Assembly (NCBI RefSeq): GCF_000350225.1
Contig: NW_005178530.1
Coordinates: 1 to 33,196 of the forward strand
Length of the DNA stretch: 33,196 bases
Reading direction: 5' to 3'
From: Chondrus crispus
Taxonomy: Eukaryota; Rhodophyta; Florideophyceae; Gigartinales; Gigartinaceae
Shown here: positions 17,734 to 25,736 of the stretch, piece by piece
Layout of the letters: every line of letters starts with the position of its first letter
How positions within the stretch are numbered: the first letter of the stretch is position 1
The notes under the pieces: generated by a model
Database searches by the model: none
The model's input: the letters and a program-made list of their open reading frames with translations, nothing else
Told to the model about the DNA's origin: nothing
Position numbers and translations under genes: made by a program

Positions 17734-18852
17734 ATGACGTCTGACACCAGCCCCTCGTCAGCCACCGCAACCACCAACTCCTCTTCCCCACACTTTGTCC
17801 CCCGTTCTATCCTTCTCACAGGCGGTGCAGGCTTCATCGGGTCCCACGTCGTCGACCTACTCATCTCCCGCTATCCTGAATACCACATCGTTGTTATCGA
17901 CAAGCTTGACTACTGCGCCGCCGTTGATAACATATCACCCCTTTTCGGTCGGACAAACCTCCGATGGTGTCGCGGTGACATCCGCTCCAAATGCCTCGTC
18001 GATTACCTGCTCCGCTCAGAGAATATCGACACTATCATGCACTTTGCCGCCAGCACCCATGTTGACAATTCGTTCCATTCCTCAATTTCCTTCACGTCCA
18101 ATAATGTCGTCGGCACCCACGTGCTGCTCGAGGCCGCAAGGGACTACGGTGGTGTTAAGCGCTTTATTCATGTTTCTACGGATGAGGTCTACGGCGGTGA
18201 AACAGATTTTGAAAAGGAGGAATCTATGCTCTCACCGACCAATCCTTACGCGTGTACGAAGGCCGCTGCGGAACTTATCTGTCGCGGCTATGCAAAATCC
18301 TTTGGCATGCCTATTATCATTACCAGAGGGAACAACGTGTACGGCCCGCGCCAGTATCCGGACAAGCTCATCGCGAAGACATGCTGTTTACTTTCGAGGA
18401 AAAAGAAGGCCTTCATTCATGGAGATGGCTCGCACTCGAGGAATTATGTCTATGTCACAGACATAGCTGAGGCCTTTTCAATTATCCTTCACAAGGGCAA
18501 AGTCGGCAGCGTTTACAATGTCGGTTCAGACGATGAAAAGACCAACTTGCAGGTTGTGCGCGATTGCATCCAAGCGAGCGACATGAGTGATCCAGAGAAT
18601 CTCAACGCCTGGATTTCGTTTGTAAAGGACAGAGAAGTCAATGATGCACATTATCGCATTGACTCAACCAAGCTCTTGCACCTTGGATGGGAGATCAGAA
18701 CGCCATGGAGAGATGGGATTCGGAAGACGGTCCAGTGGTATGCTGATGAAGACAACCTCAAAAGATGGCCTGATTTTATGCGAGGACTGGTTCCTCATCC
18801 CACTCTAGACGCTGCATCGGTAGACGATATGAGCGGCATGATCAATTTCTAG
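17734..18852 (+). CDS. nucleotide-sugar 4,6-dehydratase (dTDP/UDP-glucose type)
   Basis: A 372-residue short-chain dehydrogenase of the extended type. It has the NAD site TGGAGFIGSH (residues 29-38), the GDIR turn (81-84), FAASTHVDNS after strand four, the catalytic STDEVYGG (Ser148-Thr149-Asp150-Glu151) and YxxxK (Tyr172, Lys176). RGNNVYGPRQYPDKLI and HGDGSHSRNYVYVTDIAEAF are family blocks. The Asp-Glu pair after the Thr is the mark of NDP-glucose 4,6-dehydratases (RmlB, plant RHM, human TGDS), which form the 4-keto-6-deoxy sugar, the first step to rhamnose-type sugars. The N terminus (about 24 residues, Ser/Thr-rich) is not a clear signal peptide, so the protein is probably cytosolic. Length is usual. 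Sequence alone does not decide UDP- or dTDP-glucose. Single exon; convergent with the methyltransferase gene, 215 bp apart. Confidence 0.9.
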   Translation: MTSDTSPSSATATTNSSSPHFVPRSILLTGGAGFIGSHVVDLLISRYPEYHIVVIDKLDYCAAVDNISPLFGRTNLRWCRGDIRSKCLVDYLLRSENIDTIMHFAASTHVDNSFHSSISFTSNNVVGTHVLLEAARDYGGVKRFIHVSTDEVYGGETDFEKEESMLSPTNPYACTKAAAELICRGYAKSFGMPIIITRGNNVYGPRQYPDKLIAKTCCLLSRKKKAFIHGDGSHSRNYVYVTDIAEAFSIILHKGKVGSVYNVGSDDEKTNLQVVRDCIQASDMSDPENLNAWISFVKDREVNDAHYRIDSTKLLHLGWEIRTPWRDGIRKTVQWYADEDNLKRWPDFMRGLVPHPTLDAASVDDMSGMINF

Positions 18853-19067
18853 TCTTCCATGCCCGCCGCTATGAGTGGGGATGCGGATGCGCTCCGGAAG
18901 AAGCGTCAAGTTATCAAAACAACAGCTGGAACATTGTGGGATACTGGGCTTTTTTAAGCAGAGAGTGCAGGAACATAGGGAGGTGCTACAGATACATTTG
19001 ATAAGGAACGAAGGGCTGAATGTCCAATTTACCCCGGATAGTGCATTCGCACATTTACCATTTTACC

Positions 19068-20237
19068 TCATTTTCGTGTGCAAAAGAAGAAAACGTTGCA
19101 ATGGTCTTCTGGCAACCGTTTGACTCCATCACAACTGAATCCAAGCTCTCGAATCAGTTCCAATGCTCGGTCATTTCCCCACATTACTCCCACAGCCTCT
19201 TCGTCCTTGTTCGTTTTGAACAAAGTTGCGGGCACGAGGAACATAACCGAAATTGTATACAAGAGGGGTCCCGCCGGATGCGCACAGTTTAGTCTTGGGT
19301 CACTGCTCGCAGCAACGTCTTGAAGCAGAAAGGTACCTTTGGGTCGCAGAGCTTGTTGCACTCTCTGTATGACATTTCGAACGTCACCGGTTTCGACAAG
19401 TCTTCCAAAGCACGTAATGAGATCAAATGCAGAGTATTCGGACGTCTCTGTGATTTGCTTGCATTTGAAGCGAAGGTTCGAGAGCCCTGCTTTTTCAGCC
19501 GATTCAATTGCAACTGCGACATTTTTTGGATTCGAGTCATACCCGATGAACCAACTGCGATGAAATTCCTTCGCTAAGGTGAATAGGTTTAATCCGGATC
19601 CACACTCGATATCCAAAACATCGATTCCATGACGCAATGCGTCTAATATATCACCCTCCAAGGGAAGAATCCAGTCGATAAGCGAAGAAGCAATGGTCTG
19701 TGCAGCATCTGCAGCCATGATAGATTTAAGCTCATCAAATTCACTCACCGGAACGCCCTTCCCGCTTCGAAAGCACTCTACCGATTTTGTTTCGAAAGAG
19801 GAAAGAATTGAGATATACTGAGAAAGAACCGCGACATTCTCAGGTCCACGTCCCCACGTAAGGAATGCAGCATTTTCCGGTGGAAGGAAGTACTTGACGT
19901 CCGATTTATCGCTTGGGTGTTCTTCGGTGCAAACAATTCTTCCGACGAGCATAGTGGCTAGCCACTCTCGCACGTATCTCTCATGCAGACCAACACAGGC
20001 AGCGAGTTTTCGTGAGGTGACAGGTGGCAATGCAGCCATTGTCTCGAACAATCCAGTTTTGTGTCCGATTGAAATCATTATAGTGAGGGCTCCATTGTTG
20101 AGAAGTTTCAGCAAGCGAGATCCAAACTCTTCGACTTTTTCAGGATCTAGTTGCACGTCTTCAGTAGAACCTTCGACATCCCACGCCGGCACTGCCATTG
20201 AAGTGACGGCTTTCTCATTACTTGGTTGCATAAGCAT
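19068..20237 (-). CDS. SAM-dependent methyltransferase with winged-helix N-terminal domain (Rv2258c-like)
   Basis: 389 residues. Residues about 35-125 look like the winged-helix domain that precedes the catalytic domain in Rv2258c-type methyltransferases (LLNNGALTIMISIGHKTGLFE, then VTSRKLAACVGLHERYVREWL). The Rossmann domain has VLDIECGSGLNLFTLA (207-222), GYDSNPKNVAVA (232-243), FDLITCFGRLVETGD (271-285) and GTFLLQDV (301-308). Motif I normally reads D-x-G-C-G-x-G; here the first Gly is Glu211. The family's 'D-x-x-H-D-M-G-D' loop reads FGRLVETGD. The fold is secure, but substrate and activity are not. Methylated products are not inferable from context. Confidence 0.8.
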   Translation of the reverse strand: MLMQPSNEKAVTSMAVPAWDVEGSTEDVQLDPEKVEEFGSRLLKLLNNGALTIMISIGHKTGLFETMAALPPVTSRKLAACVGLHERYVREWLATMLVGRIVCTEEHPSDKSDVKYFLPPENAAFLTWGRGPENVAVLSQYISILSSFETKSVECFRSGKGVPVSEFDELKSIMAADAAQTIASSLIDWILPLEGDILDALRHGIDVLDIECGSGLNLFTLAKEFHRSWFIGYDSNPKNVAVAIESAEKAGLSNLRFKCKQITETSEYSAFDLITCFGRLVETGDVRNVIQRVQQALRPKGTFLLQDVAASSDPRLNCAHPAGPLLYTISVMFLVPATLFKTNKDEEAVGVMWGNDRALELIRELGFSCDGVKRLPEDHCNVFFFCTRK

Positions 20238-21819
20238 TTTGCTCGCTCTTTCAAACTCACGGAAGGTTGCTCAACCGGATCACTTTGTCAACAGAGTTGC
20301 TCGGTTTTTGTGAGTACAATGATAAAGCGGGCCAGTGAAAACACACTGAAGGCTGAATATGGTCAAGCTATTTTTTTTGGTTCCGGAAAGGTAGCGGCAC
20401 CCAGAGTCACACAGGTCGTCGTTGACAACGTTTTGAAGCTATTTCAGCTTTACTGTGACTCTAAGCAGAACGGGTCTGTTGTCCGGTATATGTTATAACG
20501 CTTGCGTTATAGCACTTTGATGAGAATTTGAGCCCAGCGTCCTGCAAGTTGGCGCTTCGAATTGAAGAGCGATTACGAATTCACATACTGACGAAAGCTT
20601 TTGACCATCGGAAAGGGACAGTTATCGCAAAGGCGAGCATTCCCGGTTGCTGTTTTTTATGTCTTCTCGGTACAACTAATAAAATATCCTGTTTTTCGAG
20701 GAGGATCAATTTCGGGCTGTAGCGCTTTGTCTTCAGATGCTCAATGCTGTTTTTCTTCTGCCAATAGTCACGAGCCGTGTTCTATTTGCACAAAGCACAA
20801 GGCAAGTGTGTCTAGAGAGTGCAATTACAATTTCTCCGCTTCTGGCCTGGGAGAGGAAGCCATGGCTTGCAGAAGGGACGAAAGCATCCATTGGTATATT
20901 CAGCCTCCTCCGCATTCGAAATACTTTGTAGATGACTCCTTACAAATCAGTGCTGCACAAAATCAAGTTGCTTTCTAAAAACCAGAAACGCAGAGTAGGG
21001 TCATTCCACTAGAGGTGACCTTTCAGTTTGCAATTTGAATCGAAGAGGAAGATTCAACAAATCGTCTAAACGAAGCCGTGCTTCTGCAGTGCGGCAATGT
21101 GAGTTTCTCAATGCGCGCCGAGGTCTTTTTTTTTTTGCTTTTTTCACGCAAAGCGCGAAAACAAATATGTAAATTCGAGGAGCATAGGCGGGTGAGGTAT
21201 CACGATGTCTTCAGCAGACACTCCATGTTGAGCTGAAGAACGACGTCTGCGACTTCTCTCTCCTTTCGCGAGGCGGGGAGCAGCAACGCGGACATCGACT
21301 GATGTGCCCTTGATAGGTCTCTCAAACGGCCTCGTTACTTGCCTACAGTGCAGAACATAAGTGTCGCGGGGAATACAGATCTTTGTGCGGCGGACGATAT
21401 TGCGTGACCGATAAGGGAGGCAGGACGGTATGCCATTTTCGGGACAGGGACGTAACGCAGAGCAGGTCCACCGTCAGCCAAGTATCAAAGCAGCATCTCT
21501 TCCTCCAGTTGTCTTTTTTTGCTCTTCGACATTCGCCACGGTTGGCCCCCACTTCGATGCCCTGCGGCTCTTTTGCTTCTTTCCGGGTGCTGGACAGCTA
21601 AGGTCGGTTGCAACGAAACCGCGAGACATGGCGCAAGTATCAAAAACAGAAGGACATGGCCAAAAACAAAAGTGGGATTTACTAGACAAAAGATGATTGC
21701 AAGCTATGCGCAGCGGCAAAGATTGGGGTTCGACGTGTGCCGCGAGATGAGTGGTGGTCGCGCGAGCGGAAAGGGGAGCGGAAGGTGATAAATAGGGCGG
21801 CGGTTCGGGCTCGGCGCGC
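20238..21819. other. intergenic region without a recognised gene
   Basis: It lies between the start of the methyltransferase gene and the stop of the proline-rich protein. Open frames are short and look random on both strands. A small inverted repeat (TATAACGC/GCGTTATA, around 20493-20511) is the only structure noticed. The first few hundred bases must hold the methyltransferase promoter. Confidence 0.5.
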
Positions 21820-22413
21820 CTATCTCATCGAGAAGCGGATGCTCTTACCGCTCGGCGGGTTCGGCGCGTGTTGCGTACGCGGATCGAGGTGGGCGGGGGG
21901 TAGGTAAGCGGGGGGTAGATAACCAGAGGAAGGCGCGCCGCTGCAGTCGGGGAGGGGCAGTTGGCACGCAGGGGGCACGGGAGCCGCGGCGTAGAGCGGG
22001 GTGATGTCCTGCAGCGGGGAGCGGCACGTGGTTGCGGGGGTGAGCGCTGGCTTCTTTGGGGCGGAGGGGGGGAAGGGCGGCTTGGAGACGGGCGCGGGGA
22101 GGGCGCACAAGGGCTGGAGGGGCGGGATATTCTCCTTATCGGCTTCCTCGGGGGTGATGGGGGGGGAGTGTGCGGGTGGCTCCGGGGCCGCGGGCTGGGC
22201 CGGGGAGGGGGGGTGCTCCGGGGAGGGCGCCGGCGGGGGCGGGGAGCGAAGGTCGCAGAGGACTTGGATGGGGGACGGCGGTGGGCTTTGCATGGGGAGG
22301 GTGGGTGACGGGGAGCGAGATGGAGGGGAGGGTGGGGAGGGCAACGGGGGATGATGTGGCGGGAAGGGAGGGGATTCAAAAGGAGCAAGCGGGAGCCGAG
22401 AAATAAAGCGCAT
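21820..22413 (-). CDS. proline-rich protein with KEN box, D-box and S/T-P sites
   Basis: 197 residues, over a third proline, almost certainly disordered. In this frame, and not in the overlapping longer frame, short motifs look meaningful. EEADKENIPPL has a KEN box at 93-95. RSPLQDITPL (131-140) fits a destruction box R-x-x-L-x-x-I. Many SP and TP pairs would be CDK sites, and KSIRF (190-194) near the C terminus fits the PP1-docking RVxF pattern. KEN plus D-box with CDK sites is typical of mitotic proteins degraded through the APC/C. No globular domain is visible and I recognise no family. It lies 135 bp downstream of the Nudix gene on the same strand; GC-rich composition allows long chance frames, so the gene itself is not certain. 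Confidence 0.5.
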   Translation of the reverse strand: MRFISRLPLAPFESPPFPPHHPPLPSPPSPPSRSPSPTLPMQSPPPSPIQVLCDLRSPPPPAPSPEHPPSPAQPAAPEPPAHSPPITPEEADKENIPPLQPLCALPAPVSKPPFPPSAPKKPALTPATTCRSPLQDITPLYAAAPVPPACQLPLPDCSGAPSSGYLPPAYLPPAHLDPRTQHAPNPPSGKSIRFSMR

Positions 22414-22548
22414 TTAACATCGCGCGCCGTTTGAAACGGCCACCTTGCCGCCATTTCCCCGTCCAAAAAAATAGCTCCGTGATCCATTCCCACTCCCTCC
22501 CTCACCCTCCTGACCCGCCAGCACCCCCACCCTCCCCTCCCCGTCCCA

Positions 22549-23268
22549 TCAGTCCAGCCCGAGCTCCCGCAGCCGCGCGAAGGCGAGCATAGCGAGCAGC
22601 GCGTGCGGCGTGTTCAGCTCGCCGCGCTGGACCATTCCACGCACCTCGTCAAGCGGGACGCCCTGCTGCACGGAGATCCACTCCTCCTCATCCCTCTGCC
22701 CCGGGCGCTTATCCTGGTGTGCGTCGAGTGCGAGGAAGTAGTGAAACTCATTGAGCGAGTACTTATCGGCCGCGACGCCGTCCTGCGCGAGCCTTAGCAA
22801 CGTGCCGCCCTTGAGCAGCGCCTCCTCGCTCATCTCCGCGCGCGCCGCGTCCTCCAGCGACGCGTGCCTGGCGCGCTCGAACATGCCGGCCACGAACGCG
22901 GGGGCGACGCGGTTGCGCCCGGGGCTGTACTCGCGCAGTAGCGTGGCCGTGCGCGTGGCCGTGTGGAACGGGAACACAAAGACGGACGTGAAGTCGCTGT
23001 GCGCGTGCCCGACCACGTCGTACGACACCGTCTGCCCCGTGGGGTAGCGCACCGTCCGCGCGTACACGGACTGGTACCGGTGGAACAGCCGCTCCTGCGA
23101 CACGATGGTGAAGTCGCCCGCGGGCGGCGGCGCGCCGTCGCCCGCGCCGCCGCCGGCCGAGCTGCTGCATGTGCGCGCGCCGCGGCGGATTGAGCGGGCG
23201 CGCGCGGCCGCGAGGCGCGCGCCGGGCGAGAAGGCGGGGGCGAAGGCGAGCATGGCGCGGCGTCGCAA
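22549..23268 (-). CDS. Nudix hydrolase, ADP-sugar diphosphatase-like, with possible organelle transit peptide
   Basis: 239 residues. Residues 1-50 are rich in Arg, Ala, Ser and Gly with no acidic residue until about 44, like a mitochondrial or plastid transit peptide. From residue 52 on it follows the NUDT5/AtNUDX14-type ADP-sugar pyrophosphatase pattern: ERLFHRYQSVYARTVRYPTG, SVFVFPFHT and LLREYSPGRNRVAPAFVAGM. The Nudix box spans about 128-152 (GMF...RAEMSEEALL). Its E-x-x-E-E core is kept, but the Arg that should precede the first Glu is Ala and the closing Gly is Leu. The late part (NEFHYFLALDAHQD, EEEWISV) fits the family. The protein probably cleaves an NDP-sugar, if active. Very high GC content. 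The start at 23268 is the first Met of the frame. Confidence 0.8.
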   Translation of the reverse strand: MRRRAMLAFAPAFSPGARLAAARARSIRRGARTCSSSAGGGAGDGAPPPAGDFTIVSQERLFHRYQSVYARTVRYPTGQTVSYDVVGHAHSDFTSVFVFPFHTATRTATLLREYSPGRNRVAPAFVAGMFERARHASLEDAARAEMSEEALLKGGTLLRLAQDGVAADKYSLNEFHYFLALDAHQDKRPGQRDEEEWISVQQGVPLDEVRGMVQRGELNTPHALLAMLAFARLRELGLD

Positions 23269-23702
23269 GGCGTGCGGGGGGGGCGCTCCGAGATGCGGAG
23301 AGATTACATCGGAGCGAGGCGGCGTGGGCGGGGCGGCGGTTGCGGAGGGGAGGAGGGTTTTGCATGCAGGTACTCGTCATCCGTGGATTTTCTGTTCGGT
23401 GGTGTGGGTTTATTTATCTAACTTTCAAGGGGGGGCTGTGGCCCGTACGGTCGCTCGGCGTTACACGTACACACGTACCGAGGACTGCCGGTAGCGCACG
23501 CCGTCGGTAGACGCCAATTGCAAGGGAAGGTCAATCCTCAATATATTTTTCTGCCTTGTCATGGCTCGCGTGTCATGCGTGTCATCCGTGCTGTTTCATT
23601 GCTGTCATGTCAGCAGACAACTAGGGCGCCGTGGTGGCATAAGTCTGCAAATACTGTATCTCAACATATGTGTATGAGATCATACACAGCGTTGGTAAGA
23701 GT
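23269..23702. other. upstream region of the Nudix gene, interrupted by Copia element 2
   Basis: GC-rich near the Nudix start and AT-richer from about 23520. It presumably contains the Nudix promoter; the element 2 insertion is 435 bp upstream of the start codon. No other gene was seen. Confidence 0.5.
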
Positions 23703-23707
23703 GTCTG
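23703..23707. repeat. target-site duplication of Copia element 2, left copy
   Basis: GTCTG directly before the LTR; the same five bases follow the other LTR at 31133-31137. Confidence 0.92.
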
Positions 23708-23994
23708 TATGGTTGCGGTGGGTGGCGGCTCGTGGTATCCGCGCGTGGCGCAGCGGTAGGGCGAACGAGGGGGGGAACGTTAGTCGCGAGAGAGGGATGT
23801 GGCGCGGCGAAGAAGGAAGGGCACAATGTCCCCCGGGGTCGTAAGATAGCCTGCTCTGGCCCGCCGGTGCGCCGACCAATTCTGGTCGGCGCTATTTCAA
23901 GAAAATTGTAGACCTAAATTATCCGTCGGCAGCGCCGGTCGCCGACAGCGCTTTAGCCCGCACACGTGGCCTATTACCACGTGGCCCAACTACA
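23708..23994 (-). repeat. 3' LTR of Copia element 2
   Basis: On the minus strand it starts TGTAGTTGGGCC and ends GCAACCATA. The other copy, at 30851-31132, lacks a 5-bp AAGAT-type insertion near 23842. An A-box-like TGGCGCAGCGG occurs on the plus strand near 23747. Confidence 0.93.
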
Positions 23995-24006
23995 CACCCC
24001 CCGTTG
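23995..24006 (-). other. polypurine tract of Copia element 2
   Basis: On the minus strand CCAACGGGGGGTG leads into the LTR. The CCAACGGGGGG core is shared with element 1. Slightly further inside the element, 24032-24048 is a run of 17 G on the plus strand. Confidence 0.75.
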
Positions 24007-24330
24007 GCATACTTCGGCGCCGTCGACGGGAGGGGGGGGGGGGGGGGGCGTCCAACTAGATCTCTCCCGACGCTGATCCCGTGATCCGCACCGACGTATT
24101 CCAACACAAACCCTTATCAATCCCCATCTCCCTTTTCCGCATCGGGTGCACGAACACCGAGTTATACCGCGTCCTGTTTCCTGCCCAGCCGCAACTCCTT
24201 GAATCCCTTCCGCAATTACCCCTCCGAATCTTCCTCGTGCGCTTTCCCGTCTTGGCGTATTGCAATCCCTCGTGGTGTCTCGTCACGCAGCGCGCCCGTG
24301 CCGCAACACCCAACCGGAAGGCAGCTGAAT

Positions 24331-25736
24331 ATGAGCCCGAGGGCCACGGTACCGACCGGGAGGGTAGCGACGGGTGCTCAGGCGCAGCGAGGCATCACCA
24401 CTGTAACATGCAGAGGGAGGAGATTCTCCTTCGCGAGCTTCTCCACCGGACGGTTGGCGTCTACCGTGGACCTTTTCGTGAAGGACACAATGACTACTGT
24501 GGGAGCGCGCGCGTTCTTCGAAGCGCTCCCCATCCCCAGCGAAAACGTCGCAGCCCTGTCTGCTTGGGTCGCGGCGAGGCCTACAGCGCGCTTCGGATTG
24601 ATGTGGCTCCTTCTTGGCTTCACCGACGACCTCCGTGCCGCAGACCAGTATTGAAAATCGACATCGAAGAAAGTGATGGAAGCTGATGAAGGTGGTGGCA
24701 GGGTAAGGAAATGTGGGGATGTCGGTAAGGAAGGGAAGGCGTATGAAATTCACCGCGTCGCGTTCAGCTCAGGCCGGGACTCTCGATTCGTTGGAAGAGC
24801 GGACCCCCGGTACTTCGACCCGACCTTTTTCGAGGGGGACCGTGTACGTTCTGGCCCATTGCGTTTCACACAATTGAAACGCATCGGCTAGGAGGGGACT
24901 CCACCCTCGACGCTGAGCTGGGCAGTGGGATTGAGTCGGACTTGGAAATATCTCTTTGGCGGATTGGGCGGCAGGGGTGCTCTGTGGAACTTGTTTACAA
25001 TCCGGGCCGGCAGGCAGCGTTTCTCGACGCACTCGACGATTGGTGCACGGAGCACCTTGACTGATTTTACACTCTGAGCTGTCACGGTGATCGTGGTCCG
25101 TCAAGGCATGCCGCCTCTCTGCATTCAAGCTTGCCGGTATTCGCAAGGTCCTGTCACGGCCAATGCTTGCGAGCAGCCTTGACGAACGACATCCATGCCT
25201 TGCAGGGACCCGAAATCGCCCTCAGCATGCTTTAGAGGGGCGTAATGGCTTGTCGGAGCCTGGCAGACGCATCTGTCTGGGTGCAGAACAACATCAAGGT
25301 TCTGGGGCTCCGGCAAATTAAAGTGGACCGGGGCATGACCGAGGAGGAGTGGTTGCGTTATCAACGGGCCGGCATCTACCTCGTCCGGCTTTCTGGGATG
25401 AACCGCGATGATGAAGAGGTTGACCACGTTGTTGCTTACGACGCAGGCCGTCAGGTTGTATTCAATTGCGTTGAGCGCTTTGCTCTTCGTGTCAGTTCCC
25501 GGATTTTCGACGTGTGCGTCGGGGACGACTCGCAATTCATGGGCATCTCCGAGATGAGGCTCCTCTACGCTCAAGAGGTAGGCAAGAGAGTGGCTTCTGG
25601 TAAGAAGAAGAAGCCGAATAAGCGCATCTCTTATAGCGTCAAGCGGGAGCGCAGGAGTGAGAAGAAGGGGAATGAAGCCAAGTTTACTCACGAGAAATCG
25701 AAAACGAAAAGGGTCATTATTGATGATGAGGAGTGA
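24331..25736 (+). pseudogene. antisense accessory gene of Copia element 2, cysteine-peptidase-like, decayed
   Basis: Homologue of the antisense gene of element 1, in the same place and orientation. The N-terminal part (from ATG 24331) ends in a TGA at 24652-24654 and resumes in the same frame with YEIHRVAFSSG, matching YTIERVVLASG. Near 24835 the homology moves one frame over: FWPIAFHTIE matches FWPIRFHTIE. In that frame there are a TGA near 25062 and a TAG near 25231. CHGQCLRAALTND aligns with RNGECIRAAIANG and keeps the Cys; the last 163 codons (from 25245) hold VDHVVAYDAGRQ with the candidate His and Asp, then RIFDVCVGDD. The basic tail (GKKKKPNKR, KRERRSEKKGN) is kept. The stop TGA (25734-25736) abuts the pol stop (25737-25739) tail to tail, forming TGATCA. 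The peptidase assignment is inference. Confidence 0.7.

Noticed and set aside
20601..20978. 125-codon ORF on the plus strand
   Set aside because: Random composition, no motif, and a competing antisense frame; nothing supports a gene.
21825..22505. 226-codon arginine/proline-rich ORF overlapping the proline-rich protein
   Set aside because: It is the shifted frame of the same GC-rich DNA. The other frame carries coherent motifs (KEN, D-box), while this one is a string of Arg/Pro/Ser.
22763..23380. 205-codon Arg/Ala-rich ORF over the Nudix gene, and plus-strand ORFs at 23105-23510
   Set aside because: Shadow frames of a very GC-rich gene; the Nudix frame has clear family blocks.
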